NCBI GenBank assembly: GCA_022840285.1
Contig: JALHIE010000066.1
Location: 1 to 24,995 of the forward strand
Length of the DNA stretch: 24,995 nucleotides
Direction of reading: 5' to 3'
Source of the DNA: Porphyromonadaceae bacterium
GTDB lineage: Bacteria > Bacteroidota > Bacteroidia > Bacteroidales > Dysgonomonadaceae
Shown here piece by piece: positions 1 to 7,930 of this stretch. The notes under the pieces are model-generated. The model was not told where the DNA came from. It did not search any database and saw only the letters and a program-made list of their open reading frames with translations. The position numbers were made by a program, and so were the translations under genes. Each line of letters opens with the position of its first letter. Position 1 is the first letter of the stretch.

Positions 1-2507
1 AAAAAGTGCATAAATAAAAACCTGCAATATCTGGTAGGGGCGATTAACTTTGGTGTTGTCGAAAAGCTGTTCAATATTCCTGAAATTTAATTCGCCTTTT
101 CCCGATTTATAATCAATAATGCGTAAGCTCCCGGCTACCTTATCTATCCGGTCGATACTTCCTTTTATGTTTACCGATAAATCATCCGAGACCCGGTGGA
201 TCGACCTGAAAACGTGTTCCGAATCCACATACTCAAACGGTGTGAACGATGCGTCGAACCGGAGGGTTTGCTTTACATAGTCGCGCAGGATTTCTCCGAT
301 CAGGAAGTGATGCCCCGAAAGCGAACGCGGTTTATCTTTTTGCTTGAAATAATGTTCGGCAAACGATCGCTCGATCAGATCCGTCAGGTAGTCGTCGTTT
401 TGGATTATGGCATTCAACGTATCGGGCAGTACCGGTTTATTCCTGTATCGGTTATAGACCTGTTGCATAATGGCGTGATACATGGTGCCGAATACGTCGG
501 ATTCTACCGACTCCCGGACTTCCTTTTCTTCGGATAGCCCTTCAACGGCAGAAAAATAAAACTGCAAGGGGCAATTGATGTAATTGTTTATAAGTGAAGC
601 GGATAGGCTGGCGTTACCGCCGGCACGAAATTTCTGTAGCTTACGCATCACTTCGGGTGTTTTTTGTACAGAAACCGGAGAAACCTGTGGGGCCGAAACG
701 TCGTAGGAAATTACGCTTTCTTCCAGGTGAAAGTGATGGCTGTACAAGTATTTCAACTGATAAAAATAGCGGCTTACCTCACCCGTCTGTAACTCTTCGG
801 CGCGTGTGTCGTAGAGCATGAAAACGCGTTCGGCACGGCTTATCATCCGGTAGAAATGGTAGGCATATGTGCTGTCCTGATACTCGTAAGTGGGTAAGTC
901 AAAAGCTTTGCGAAGGGTGTAAGGAATAAAAGAATTGGAAGCGTTTTTTAGCGGAAAAACTCCTTCGTTCATGGAAAGGATGATCAGGTTTTCGAAATCT
1001 ATCACGCGCGTTTCCAGCACTCCCATCACTTGCAAACCCGATAACGGCTCGCCGGAAAACGATACGCTGAGGTTTTGTGTTAATCGTTTAAATAAACGAA
1101 AGTAGGTGTCGATCGACAGGTTTTGTACGGAAGACAGCGTTTCCTGGAGTCGGGTTATCGATTTGTAATACTGGACAATAAATTCCCGTTCAAGGTCAAT
1201 GGAACGTGTGTCGCCCGTAAATTCCCCTTCATCCGGATGCTTTTCGGAAGTCAGGTGCCGGTAGATTTCCGATAATATCGATTTCAGGTATTCCCCGATT
1301 TTCGTCCAATCGGCTATGGGGGAAAAGATAAGCTTCAGGAAGGGATGCGTGCCAAGCTCGGAAACCGTAAGGATAACACGGTTGTGTTGTTGGATATAGG
1401 CTTTCAACTCCTCGGTTTCGGATGGCTTGCTGCGGATGAATGTTGCAACGAATACCCCATCGTGACATTTATCTTTTCGATTGCCTGAGGAATGGAATAG
1501 AGGACAGGCAACAACAGGTTTTCGTCGGGAAGTACTATCGCCGTGTTCAATCCGACATTGGGTCCGGTTATGTTTTTGTCGTTGAGCAATTGAGAGAGCA
1601 GCCGGTTCACTGTTTTTGCCTGTCCTACTCCGGAAGGGATACCGATAAGGTGTATGTCCGGTTTTTTCGCAGCCGGAATATCGGTGTTGAGTAACCGTTT
1701 CGAAGGAAAATGCAGCAGGTTTTCCTGAATCCATCGCGATGCGCGGTTCTTTTTATCGCGAACCAACGGGGATTCGTAATCCCAGTAAAAGTCGGCGACA
1801 CCCCTGTTTTTCAGGTACTTCATCAATTCTGCCTCGGAAGGGGTGAGTGCGTTCAATCCGACAAAAACGAGTTCGGGAAAAGGCAACTCTATCTCTTCTT
1901 TTTGCCTCGCCCGTTCTGCTACCTCCCTGAACAGCATACCCTCGTAAGCGTATCCTCTCTTGTGCAGGGTATCACGAAAAGCCGTGTACAGCTCAAACAG
2001 AATCTGCCATGTCTCCAGAAATTCCCGTTTGGTTTCGTTGCCTTCGTAGGGCATAAAGGTTGCCCAAAAACGGCGAATAGCGGCAACTTGTTCCGGAGTA
2101 AGATAGGACAGGTCGTCATCCATCGATTTCAGGTTGTGGATGTTTATGAACAATTGCCGGGCATCCGCCAGGTGTTTGTCCAGATCATTGAAATCGTTAA
2201 GTAATATCTCTCCCCAATACAGGAAGTCATCAAAAAGTTCTTCCGATCTTCCGATACGATTGTATTGTTGGTAAAGTGTTACCAGCATATCCGTCCTGTC
2301 GGCGGTCCGGTAAGCGGAAAGCGATTCAAACAGTTCCTGAATGGTGATGATCCGGGGTGAAAAAACCGGTTTGCCCGCAATTTCCGCCAGGTATTTCTGA
2401 AAGAAAACACCCGCACGTTTGTTCGGGAAAACGAACGACAGTTTATACACTTCGTTTCCGTATTCGGAATAGAATACTTGTGCTACGCGGTGGAGGAATG
2501 GGGTCAT
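1..2507 (-). pseudogene. AddB-like PD-(D/E)XK nuclease/helicase-like protein, frame-disrupted and cut by window edge
   Basis: The product belongs to the large Bacteroidetes PD-(D/E)XK nuclease family related to AddB, thought to act in double-strand-break processing with a UvrD/AddA-type helicase. The ATG at 2507 starts MTPFLHRVAQVF and a helicase-like N-terminal half follows (YKLSFVFPNKRAGVFF, then INVTMGYSL). This frame stops at 1404. A second frame, open from about 1465 to base 1, resumes at IRSKPSETEELKAYIQQ and carries the nuclease domain: NYINCPLQFYF, FGTMYHAIMQQVY, GSIDRID and LRIIDYKSGKGE, where the D of GSIDRID and the D and K of DYKSGK fit the PD-(D/E)XK core. From memory, relatives have roughly 40-50 residues between MGY.L and the segment before IRSK, so a deletion plus frameshift is inferred. 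The C-terminus lies outside the window. Confidence in the family is high; whether the lesion is biological is unknown. Confidence 0.8.
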
Positions 2508-2520
2508 TATAGGCAATAAA

Positions 2521-2560
2521 TTTCGATATATACAAAGATAAAATTTGATTTCGATATATA
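2521..2560. repeat. Direct repeat TTTCGATATATA flanking a -7 box
   Basis: The 12-mer TTTCGATATATA occurs at 2521-2532 and again at 2549-2560, on either side of the minus-strand -7 box at 2533-2540. Identical 12-mers 28 bases apart around a promoter could be operator half-sites, but the region is very AT-rich, so chance is possible. Confidence 0.4.
2533..2540 (-). promoter_or_regulatory. Bacteroidetes -7 box (TATCTTTG) for the AddB-like gene
   Basis: The minus strand reads TATCTTTG, a match to the Bacteroidetes TAnnTTTG -7 consensus, 25 bases before the ATG at 2507. No convincing TTG/TTTG -33 element was found at the usual spacing, so only half of the promoter is supported. Confidence 0.5.
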
Positions 2561-2581
2561 AATAAAATACTCGGGGTATAT

Positions 2582-3785
2582 TTATCTCCTGTTTAGCGTC
2601 GAACAAAAGTTTACAGTACACCCGAACAACGAAACCGCAAACCCAACCATCAATAAACTGCCTCCAACCGCAAAAGCAAACAATCCGGCCTTTTCGGCAT
2701 AGTTGTCTTTCATAAAAGCCACGACTTGTGGACCTATGATTCCCCCGACACTCCATGCAGTAAGGAACGCGCCGTACAGTGAAGGCATCAGTTTGCTCCC
2801 GTACAGGTCTTTCGTTAGCGATGGTAAAACGCCAAATCCGCCGCCATAACATAACAACACCATGCAGACCAGAACAGAGAAAACAACCGGTTGACGAACA
2901 AAAATAAACAATCCGAAAATTACTGCTTGTAAAGCCAGTAGAACCTGGAAAGTACGCATCCTGCCTATTTTGTCGGAGATACTACCCCAGGCAAACCGGC
3001 CCAGGCCGTTGAAGACAGAACTGACGGCAATAAGCGTAGCGCCGGCGGTAGCCAGCGAAACCACCGTTTCATTGTCGGAGAAGTCTGTACCGGCAGGCAT
3101 CCGCATTTTCAGTATGTCTTGTAAAAGAGGAGATTGAAACGATGATGAAAGGTTTGCCATTGATGTACCGGGCGACAGAAATTTTCTCTTGCATCTTTTC
3201 ATGAACTTCATCTGGTTTGGGAAGTTGCAGAAACGATGCCAGAACAGGAATCAACACGATCATCAACGTGCCCACAGTGTAAAACATTGTACTCAAGTTT
3301 CCATCCGATAGTTGAAGAAAAAGCGGTGCTAATAACTTGGACATTACCAACGCTCCGAACCCAAAACCCATTACTACCATCCCGGTAGCCAACCCCTGTT
3401 TTTTGGTAAACCATGCAGAAACGGTTGCCACAGGTGTAACATAGGCTAACCCCAACCCTATTCCGCCAATGATCCCAAAACCCAGATACAGCAATACAAG
3501 CGATCGGTTTGCCAATGCGAATCCGGAAATAAGGTAGCCCAACGCGTATAATGCTCCGCCAAGCATTGCCAGTTTTCGTGGTCCGTAAACCGGCATTCTG
3601 TTGCCTGCCCATGCCGCCGTTACTCCCAGCATACAGATGGATAAACTAAATGCCCATGCAGTCTGAGTGTTGTTCCAACCCGCCGATTCGGTTATGAGGT
3701 TTTGAAAATAACTCCAGGCGTAAACCGTGCCTAACAATAAGTGTGTGAAAGTTCCGGTGACTGCAATCTGCCATTTTTTACTCAT
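2582..3785 (-). pseudogene. OFA-family MFS transporter (oxalate/formate antiporter-like), frame-disrupted
   Basis: This is an inner-membrane major facilitator protein of the oxalate/formate/monocarboxylate type; its substrate is unknown. The ATG at 3785 gives MSKKWQIAVTGTFTHLLLG and helices 1-6, including GFGIIGGIGLGLAYVTP and TGMVVMGFGFGALVMSK. After GKPFII the frame runs into an unrelated tail and stops at 3069. A second frame (from about 3140 down to 2582) resumes with SFQSPLLQDILKMR and helices 8-12, including GRFAWGSISDKIGR and LCYGGGFGVLPSL. Relatives have a helix of about 14 residues (W..FF...AGI..I type) between these two points, which is absent here. A deletion near 3138-3150 that removes helix 7 and shifts frame is therefore inferred. 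Upstream lie its own -7 box and the gdhA terminator. Confidence 0.75.
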
Positions 3786-3811
3786 GATAATGTTCGTTCA
3801 CTGATAAAAGA

Positions 3812-3819
3812 CAAAGATA
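3812..3819 (-). promoter_or_regulatory. Bacteroidetes -7 box (TATCTTTG) for the OFA transporter
   Basis: The minus strand reads TATCTTTG 26 bases before the transporter ATG at 3785. It is the same octamer, at nearly the same distance, as the one before the AddB-like gene. It lies just beyond the gdhA terminator, so the transporter is likely transcribed independently. No clear -33 element was seen. Confidence 0.5.
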
Positions 3820-3851
3820 AGAAATAATGGAAAAGGCGAACAGACCTACGC

Positions 3852-3882
3852 AAAAAAGCCGCAAGGTTAAATCCTTACGGCT
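3852..3882 (-). terminator. Rho-independent terminator of gdhA
   Basis: On the minus strand AGCCGTAAGG, a six-base loop (ATTTAA) and CCTTGCGGCT form a 10-bp stem with one G-U pair, followed directly by six T residues (plus-strand A run at 3852-3857). It begins 38 bases after the gdhA stop, the expected place for an intrinsic terminator. Confidence 0.85.
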
Positions 3883-3919
3883 CTTCTGCGGTTTTCAAAT
3901 AGTATTTAACGATGTATCT

Positions 3920-5257
3920 TTATAATACGCCTTGGGCCATCATGGCATCGGCTACTTTCATAAAGCCGGCAATATTTGCTCCTTTTACGTAATTGATGTA
4001 ATTGTCTTCTCTGCCGTGCGCAACACACTGCTCATGGATGTCGCTCATGATCTGATGCAACCACCTGTCCACTTCTTCGCTTGTCCAGGAAATGTGCATG
4101 GCGTTCTGTGTCATTTCCAATCCGGAACAGGCTACGCCACCTGCGTTAACAGCTTTGCCGGGACCAAACAAAATTTTGTTTTCGATAAAGAAGTCTACTG
4201 CTTCCGCCGTACAACCCATGTTAGACACTTCTGCGACCAGTTTAACCCCATTCTCTTTCAGTTTTTTGGCATCCTCCAGATTCAGTTCGTTCTGAATGGC
4301 GCAAGGTAATGCTATATCCACTCTACACTCCCAGGGTTTCTTGCCGGGAAAGAACCGGGCTTTCGGGTATTCTTCGGCATAAGGTGCTACCACATCGTTC
4401 CCCGAATTCCGAAGTTCCAGCATATAGTTGAATTTTTCGGGCGTATTAATGCCGTCTTCATCGTAGATATAGCCGTCGGGCCCCGAGATGGTAACCACTT
4501 TTGCACCTAATTCGGTGGCTTTCATAGCAGCTCCCCAGGCAACGTTCCCAAATCCTGAAACAGCAACCGTTTTGCCTTTCAAATCGATTTTGTGGGTCTC
4601 ACACATCCGATTCACGAAATACAAGGCTCCAAACCCGGTAGCTTCGGGACGAAGGCGTGATCCGCCAAACGAGCGCCCTTTTCCAGTGAATGTTCCCGTA
4701 TGTTCCCGGGCTAATTTTTTGTACATTCCGTACATGTATCCCACTTCGCGCCCGCCAACACCAATATCGCCGGCAGGAACATCCGTGTCTGGACCCAGAT
4801 CGCGCCAGAGTTCGGTCACAAAAGCCTGGCAGAAACGCATGATCTCCGCTTCAGAACGCCCTTTAGGAGAAAAGTCCGACCCGCCTTTTCCACCACCCAT
4901 AGGTAATGTAGTCAGTGCGTTTTTAAATGTTTGTTCGAATCCTAAGAATTTAAGTGTCGATAACGTTACGGAAGGATGAAAGCGAATACCTCCTTTGTAA
5001 GGGCCGATGGCTCCGTTAAACTGAACACGGTAACCGATGTTTACATGAACTTTTCCGTTGTCGTCTACCCAAGGCACTCTGAAAGTGAAAATCCGATCAG
5101 GTTCCACTATTCTTTCTACAATACCTGCTTTTTCAAATTCAGGATGCTGATTATAGACCTCTTCTATGGAAGTCAATACTTCTCTTACCGCTTGAAGATA
5201 TTCGGCCTCGCCGGGATGCTTAGCCTCGAGCTTTGTCATTATGTCATTTGTTTTCAT
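3920..5257 (-). CDS. gdhA: NADP-specific glutamate dehydrogenase
   Basis: The enzyme interconverts 2-oxoglutarate plus ammonia and glutamate in the cytoplasm, linking nitrogen assimilation to the TCA cycle. The 445-residue product has the usual hexameric bacterial length. Conserved blocks are present: GPYKGGIRFHPSV (about 85-97), GGGKGGSDF with the substrate lysine (121-129), PAGDIGVGGRE (161-171), and the Rossmann motif GFGNVA (235-240) followed by the NAD(P)-binding half. The ATG at 5257 fits the family N-terminus. The gene is monocistronic: it has a -7 box about 34 bases upstream and a strong intrinsic terminator just after the stop. It shows no lesion, unlike its neighbours on both sides. 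NADP preference is assigned from family resemblance, not from a decisive residue. Confidence 0.95.
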   Translation of the reverse strand: MKTNDIMTKLEAKHPGEAEYLQAVREVLTSIEEVYNQHPEFEKAGIVERIVEPDRIFTFRVPWVDDNGKVHVNIGYRVQFNGAIGPYKGGIRFHPSVTLSTLKFLGFEQTFKNALTTLPMGGGKGGSDFSPKGRSEAEIMRFCQAFVTELWRDLGPDTDVPAGDIGVGGREVGYMYGMYKKLAREHTGTFTGKGRSFGGSRLRPEATGFGALYFVNRMCETHKIDLKGKTVAVSGFGNVAWGAAMKATELGAKVVTISGPDGYIYDEDGINTPEKFNYMLELRNSGNDVVAPYAEEYPKARFFPGKKPWECRVDIALPCAIQNELNLEDAKKLKENGVKLVAEVSNMGCTAEAVDFFIENKILFGPGKAVNAGGVACSGLEMTQNAMHISWTSEEVDRWLHQIMSDIHEQCVAHGREDNYINYVKGANIAGFMKVADAMMAQGVL

Positions 5258-5290
5258 AATATAAAGGGTGTTTTATAGTGATTCGCTTGA

Positions 5291-5298
5291 CAAAGGTA
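5291..5298 (-). promoter_or_regulatory. Bacteroidetes -7 box (TACCTTTG) for gdhA
   Basis: The minus strand reads TACCTTTG, matching TAnnTTTG, 33 bases before the gdhA ATG. Upstream on that strand lie a short palindrome (GGATA-N3-TATCC, 5309-5321) and a T8A8 tract (5322-5337) that could act as an UP-like element. A canonical -33 TTG is not evident. Confidence 0.5.
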
Positions 5299-5341
5299 AG
5301 TATTAAATGGATACTTTATCCTTTTTTTTAAAAAAAATGTC

Positions 5342-5366
5342 GGGAAAAACAAAAAAGTTTTTTCCC
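5342..5366. repeat. AT-rich inverted repeat GGGAAAAA / TTTTTCCC
   Basis: The arms GGGAAAAA (5342-5349) and TTTTTCCC (5359-5366) are perfect complements around a nine-base A-rich loop. On the minus strand a T8 run follows a few bases later. It sits upstream of both divergent genes, so it is more likely regulatory or a transcription barrier than the terminator of a recognised gene. Confidence 0.4.
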
Positions 5367-5527
5367 AAAATCTTCCGTTTCATTCACTTGGTAATCAGTT
5401 GTATATTGAAACGATCAAAAGTATGAAAAAAGATTTGATTAATCCGGTTTATTGAATGGAAACCAATAAATTGTTTGAATCGCTTACAATTTTATACCGG
5501 AAATGGATGGTTGTTTACGGGGATGTA

Positions 5528-5559
5528 TTGTCGTATTTAAAGTTAAATTTGTATTTTTG
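5528..5559 (+). promoter_or_regulatory. Bacteroidetes-type promoter for the trmB operon
   Basis: A TTG at 5528-5530 and TATTTTTG (TAnnTTTG consensus) at 5552-5559 are separated by 21 bases, which fits -33/-7 spacing in Bacteroidetes. The first plausible ATG codons (5571 and 5587) follow within 30 bases. Confidence 0.6.
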
Positions 5560-5586
5560 TATATAGAAATATGGAGAAAACCGAAA

Positions 5587-6235
5587 ATGGGAAAAAAGGA
5601 AATGGAAAACAGATTATTTTCGAAACGACAACCCTGTTGTACTCGAGCTCGGTTGCGGAAAGGGAGAATATACGGTAGGGCTGGCACAGTTCTACTCCGA
5701 GAAGAATTTTATCGGAATTGATATCAAGGGTGCCCGGATGTGGTCGGGAGCGAGACGGGCGTTGAGCGAAAACCTGACAAATGTCGCTTTCTTACGTACC
5801 CATATCGAACTGATTCACCATTTTTTTGCCGAAAATGAAGTGTCTGAAATCTGGATTACTTTCCCTGATCCGCAGATGTCCAAGCTTAACAAACGGCTTA
5901 CCTCCACCCGCTTTATGAACACCTACAGTCAAATTTTGATGGATAAGGGCGTGATTCATCTCAAAACCGACAGTAATTTCCTCTACATCTACACCAAAGC
6001 CATGATCGAAGAAAACGGCCTGGCGATTTTAGCGGACACCGATGATTTATACCGTTCCGGGATTAACGATAAAGTACTAAATATTCAGACTTATTATGAA
6101 CAACAATGGCGTGAGCGCGGTTTAACCATCAAATACATCCGTTTCCTTTGTTCGAAAAAAGAGAACTGGTCGGAGCCCGATATCGAAATTGAAAAAGACA
6201 AATACCGCAGTTTTGGCCGGGATGCTCGATTCTAG
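5587..6235 (+). pseudogene. trmB: tRNA (guanine-N7)-methyltransferase, N-terminus deleted and out of frame
   Basis: TrmB methylates G46 of tRNA using S-adenosylmethionine. The body is clear in one frame from about 5603: KWKTDYFRNDNPVVLELG with the SAM loop ELGCGKGEY, then IGIDIKGARMW, EIWITFPDPQM (catalytic-region motif), LTSTRF and HLKTDSNFLY. This frame has no ATG before 5738, which lies after the SAM loop, and runs into a TAG upstream. The natural-looking start, ATGGGAAAAAA at 5587, is one base out of frame. Relatives have about 40 residues between MGK.. and KWKTDYF, and those are missing. A deletion between A-rich stretches near 5590-5603 is inferred. The gene leads the mrp/NUDIX/TPR/barrel run. 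A minimal protein from 5738 would lack the SAM site. Confidence 0.85.
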
Positions 6236-6253
6236 AGTTTTAAACAAAATAGT

Positions 6254-7363
6254 ATGGCTATATATCCTCAATTAATTATCGATGCACTGAAAAATGTGCG
6301 TTACCCTGGGACGGGACAAGATATTGTTTCTGCCGGGATGGTGGAAGACGACATCCGTATTGACGGGACGAAAGTGAGTTTCTCGCTCATCACCGAAAGA
6401 CAGAACGATCCGTTTGTTAAATCGCTGGTCAAGATGGCGGAGCAGGCTATTTTGACCTATGCCGGTCCGGAAATCCAAATCAAAGGGAATATTTCAGTAA
6501 AGTCGAAACAGGCACCGCGGCCTGCATTGCCTGATCTGCTGCCCGGTGTAAAAAACATTGTTGCCGTGGCATCGGGGAAGGGAGGAGTCGGGAAAAGTAC
6601 CGTATGTACTAACCTGGCCATTGCGCTGGCTCAAAAAGGATACAAGGTGGGTTTGCTCGATGCCGATATCTTCGGACCATCGGTTCCCCGGATGCTTGGT
6701 GTTGAAGATGTGCCCGTTTACACTGAAAAAATGGAGGGACGCGACTTGATTGTTCCCGTGGAGAACTACGGGGTTAAAATGCTTTCCATCGGTTTTTTTG
6801 TCAAGAAGGAAGATGCCGTGGTTTGGCGCGGAGCAATGGCCAGTAACGCGCTGAAACAACTCATCTCCGATGCTGACTGGGGAGAACTGGATTATTTTCT
6901 GATCGATTTCCCGCCCGGAACAAGCGATATTCATTTAACACTGGTACAAACCGTACCCATTACCGGAGCCGTTATTGTAAGCACCCCGCAGGAAGTGGCG
7001 CTGGCCGATGCCCGTAAGGGAATCAGTATGTTTACGGGAGAAAAGGTAAACGTCCCCATTCTGGGATTGGTCGAAAACATGGCTTGGTTTACTCCTGCTG
7101 AATTGCCTGAAAATAAATACTATATCTTCGGAAAAGACGGTTGCAAACAACTGGCGGAACAGAACGGGTACGCCTTACTGGGGCAAATCCCCATCGTACA
7201 GACCATTCGTGAGGGTGGCGACGATGGGCAACCCGTGGCACTTCATTCCGACAGTATTACCGGCATGGCTTTTGCTCGGCTTGCCGACAACGTGGTGGAG
7301 GCGGTAGAAAAACGAAACCGGGAATTGCCAAAAACAGGAATTGTGGAGATATCGAAGAAATGA
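6254..7363 (+). CDS. mrp: Mrp/NBP35-family ATP-binding Fe-S carrier protein
   Basis: This is a cytoplasmic P-loop ATPase thought to carry and deliver iron-sulfur clusters (ApbC/Mrp family). The 369 residues comprise an N-terminal DUF59/MIP18-like domain (about 1-80) and a MinD-like ATPase with the deviant Walker A GKGGVGKST (108-116), followed by LLDADIFGPSVPRMLG and IDFPPGTSD. The CxxC cluster motif of E. coli Mrp is not present after VENMAWF; the sequence reads FTPAELPENKYYIFG instead, which I recall as usual in Bacteroidetes. It starts 18 bases after trmB and its stop overlaps the next ATG by four bases (ATGA), so the genes are co-transcribed. It looks intact. Confidence 0.93.
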   Translation: MAIYPQLIIDALKNVRYPGTGQDIVSAGMVEDDIRIDGTKVSFSLITERQNDPFVKSLVKMAEQAILTYAGPEIQIKGNISVKSKQAPRPALPDLLPGVKNIVAVASGKGGVGKSTVCTNLAIALAQKGYKVGLLDADIFGPSVPRMLGVEDVPVYTEKMEGRDLIVPVENYGVKMLSIGFFVKKEDAVVWRGAMASNALKQLISDADWGELDYFLIDFPPGTSDIHLTLVQTVPITGAVIVSTPQEVALADARKGISMFTGEKVNVPILGLVENMAWFTPAELPENKYYIFGKDGCKQLAEQNGYALLGQIPIVQTIREGGDDGQPVALHSDSITGMAFARLADNVVEAVEKRNRELPKTGIVEISKK

Positions 7364-7893
7364 AACACCCCTTGCACCAATTTCACTTCTGTCCCAAATG
7401 CGGTTCGGGGAACTTTTCCGAAAACAACGTTAAATCGAAAAAGTGTATGGACTGTGGATTCACCTATTATTTTAATTCGTCTGCTGCAGTTGTGGCAATA
7501 ATTGAAAATGAGAAAGGTGAAGTGCTTGTTGCCCGGAGAGCTAAAGATCCGGCAAAGGGTACTCACGACCTGCCCGGCGGATTTGTAGACATGTATGAAA
7601 CGGCTGAAGAGGCTATTGCCCGGGAAGTTCGGGAAGAAACAGGGTTGTTGATAACTTCGCCTAAGTACCTTTTTTCCATTCCGAATATTTACGTATATTC
7701 GGGTTTTGAAGTGCATACAATGGATCTGTTTTTTCAGTGTAAGTCGCTTGATGATAGTGTAATGACTCCTATGGATGACGTGTCGGATCTACTTTTTATC
7801 GATAAAAGGGAGCTTCGTCCGGCTGACTTCGGACTGGTTTCAATCCGTAAAGGAATTGAAAAAATATTAGAAGATGTTAGAATTGAAAAGTAG
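7360..7893 (+). CDS. NUDIX hydrolase with N-terminal zinc ribbon
   Basis: The 177-residue product is a cytoplasmic NUDIX hydrolase that probably cleaves a nucleoside-diphosphate derivative; the substrate cannot be told. An N-terminal zinc ribbon has CPKC (Cys 11, 14) and CMDC (Cys 29, 32), as in NudC-like and related proteins. The NUDIX box GGFVDMYETAEEAIAREVREETGL matches GX5EX7REUXEEXGU with its Mg2+-binding glutamates; it is preceded by LVARRAKDPAKGTHDLP. The start codon overlaps the mrp stop (ATGA), indicating translational coupling. The length is normal and there is no lesion. Confidence 0.9.
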   Translation: MKHPLHQFHFCPKCGSGNFSENNVKSKKCMDCGFTYYFNSSAAVVAIIENEKGEVLVARRAKDPAKGTHDLPGGFVDMYETAEEAIAREVREETGLLITSPKYLFSIPNIYVYSGFEVHTMDLFFQCKSLDDSVMTPMDDVSDLLFIDKRELRPADFGLVSIRKGIEKILEDVRIEK

Positions 7894-7930
7894 AAAATCA
7901 GAGAGAGATCTCAGTGTAACAAAGCAATAT

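Larger units (their letters stand above)
5258..5570. other. Divergent intergenic region between gdhA and trmB
   Basis: This 313-base AT-rich gap holds the gdhA -7 box, a GGATA-N3-TATCC palindrome, a perfect T8A8 tract (5322-5337), an inverted repeat GGGAAAAA/TTTTTCCC at 5342-5366 and the trmB promoter at 5528-5559. No convincing RNA gene or short coding region was seen between about 5367 and 5527. Confidence 0.6.

Noticed and set aside
1229..1468. A 79-residue minus-strand open frame inside the AddB-like gene
   Set aside because: It overlaps the frame that encodes the conserved nuclease half and has no recognisable similarity; it is a chance frame at the lesion.
1395..1470. Programmed ribosomal frameshifting as the explanation for the broken genes
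   Set aside because: Conserved residues are missing at the junctions, and no shared slippery sequence was seen among the different sites.
5503..5721. A 72-residue plus-strand open frame before trmB
   Set aside because: It crosses the promoter and reads the trmB SAM-loop region in the wrong frame.
5738..6235. trmB starting at the ATG at 5738
   Set aside because: The product would lack the ELGCGKGEY SAM-binding loop that is encoded just upstream in the same frame.
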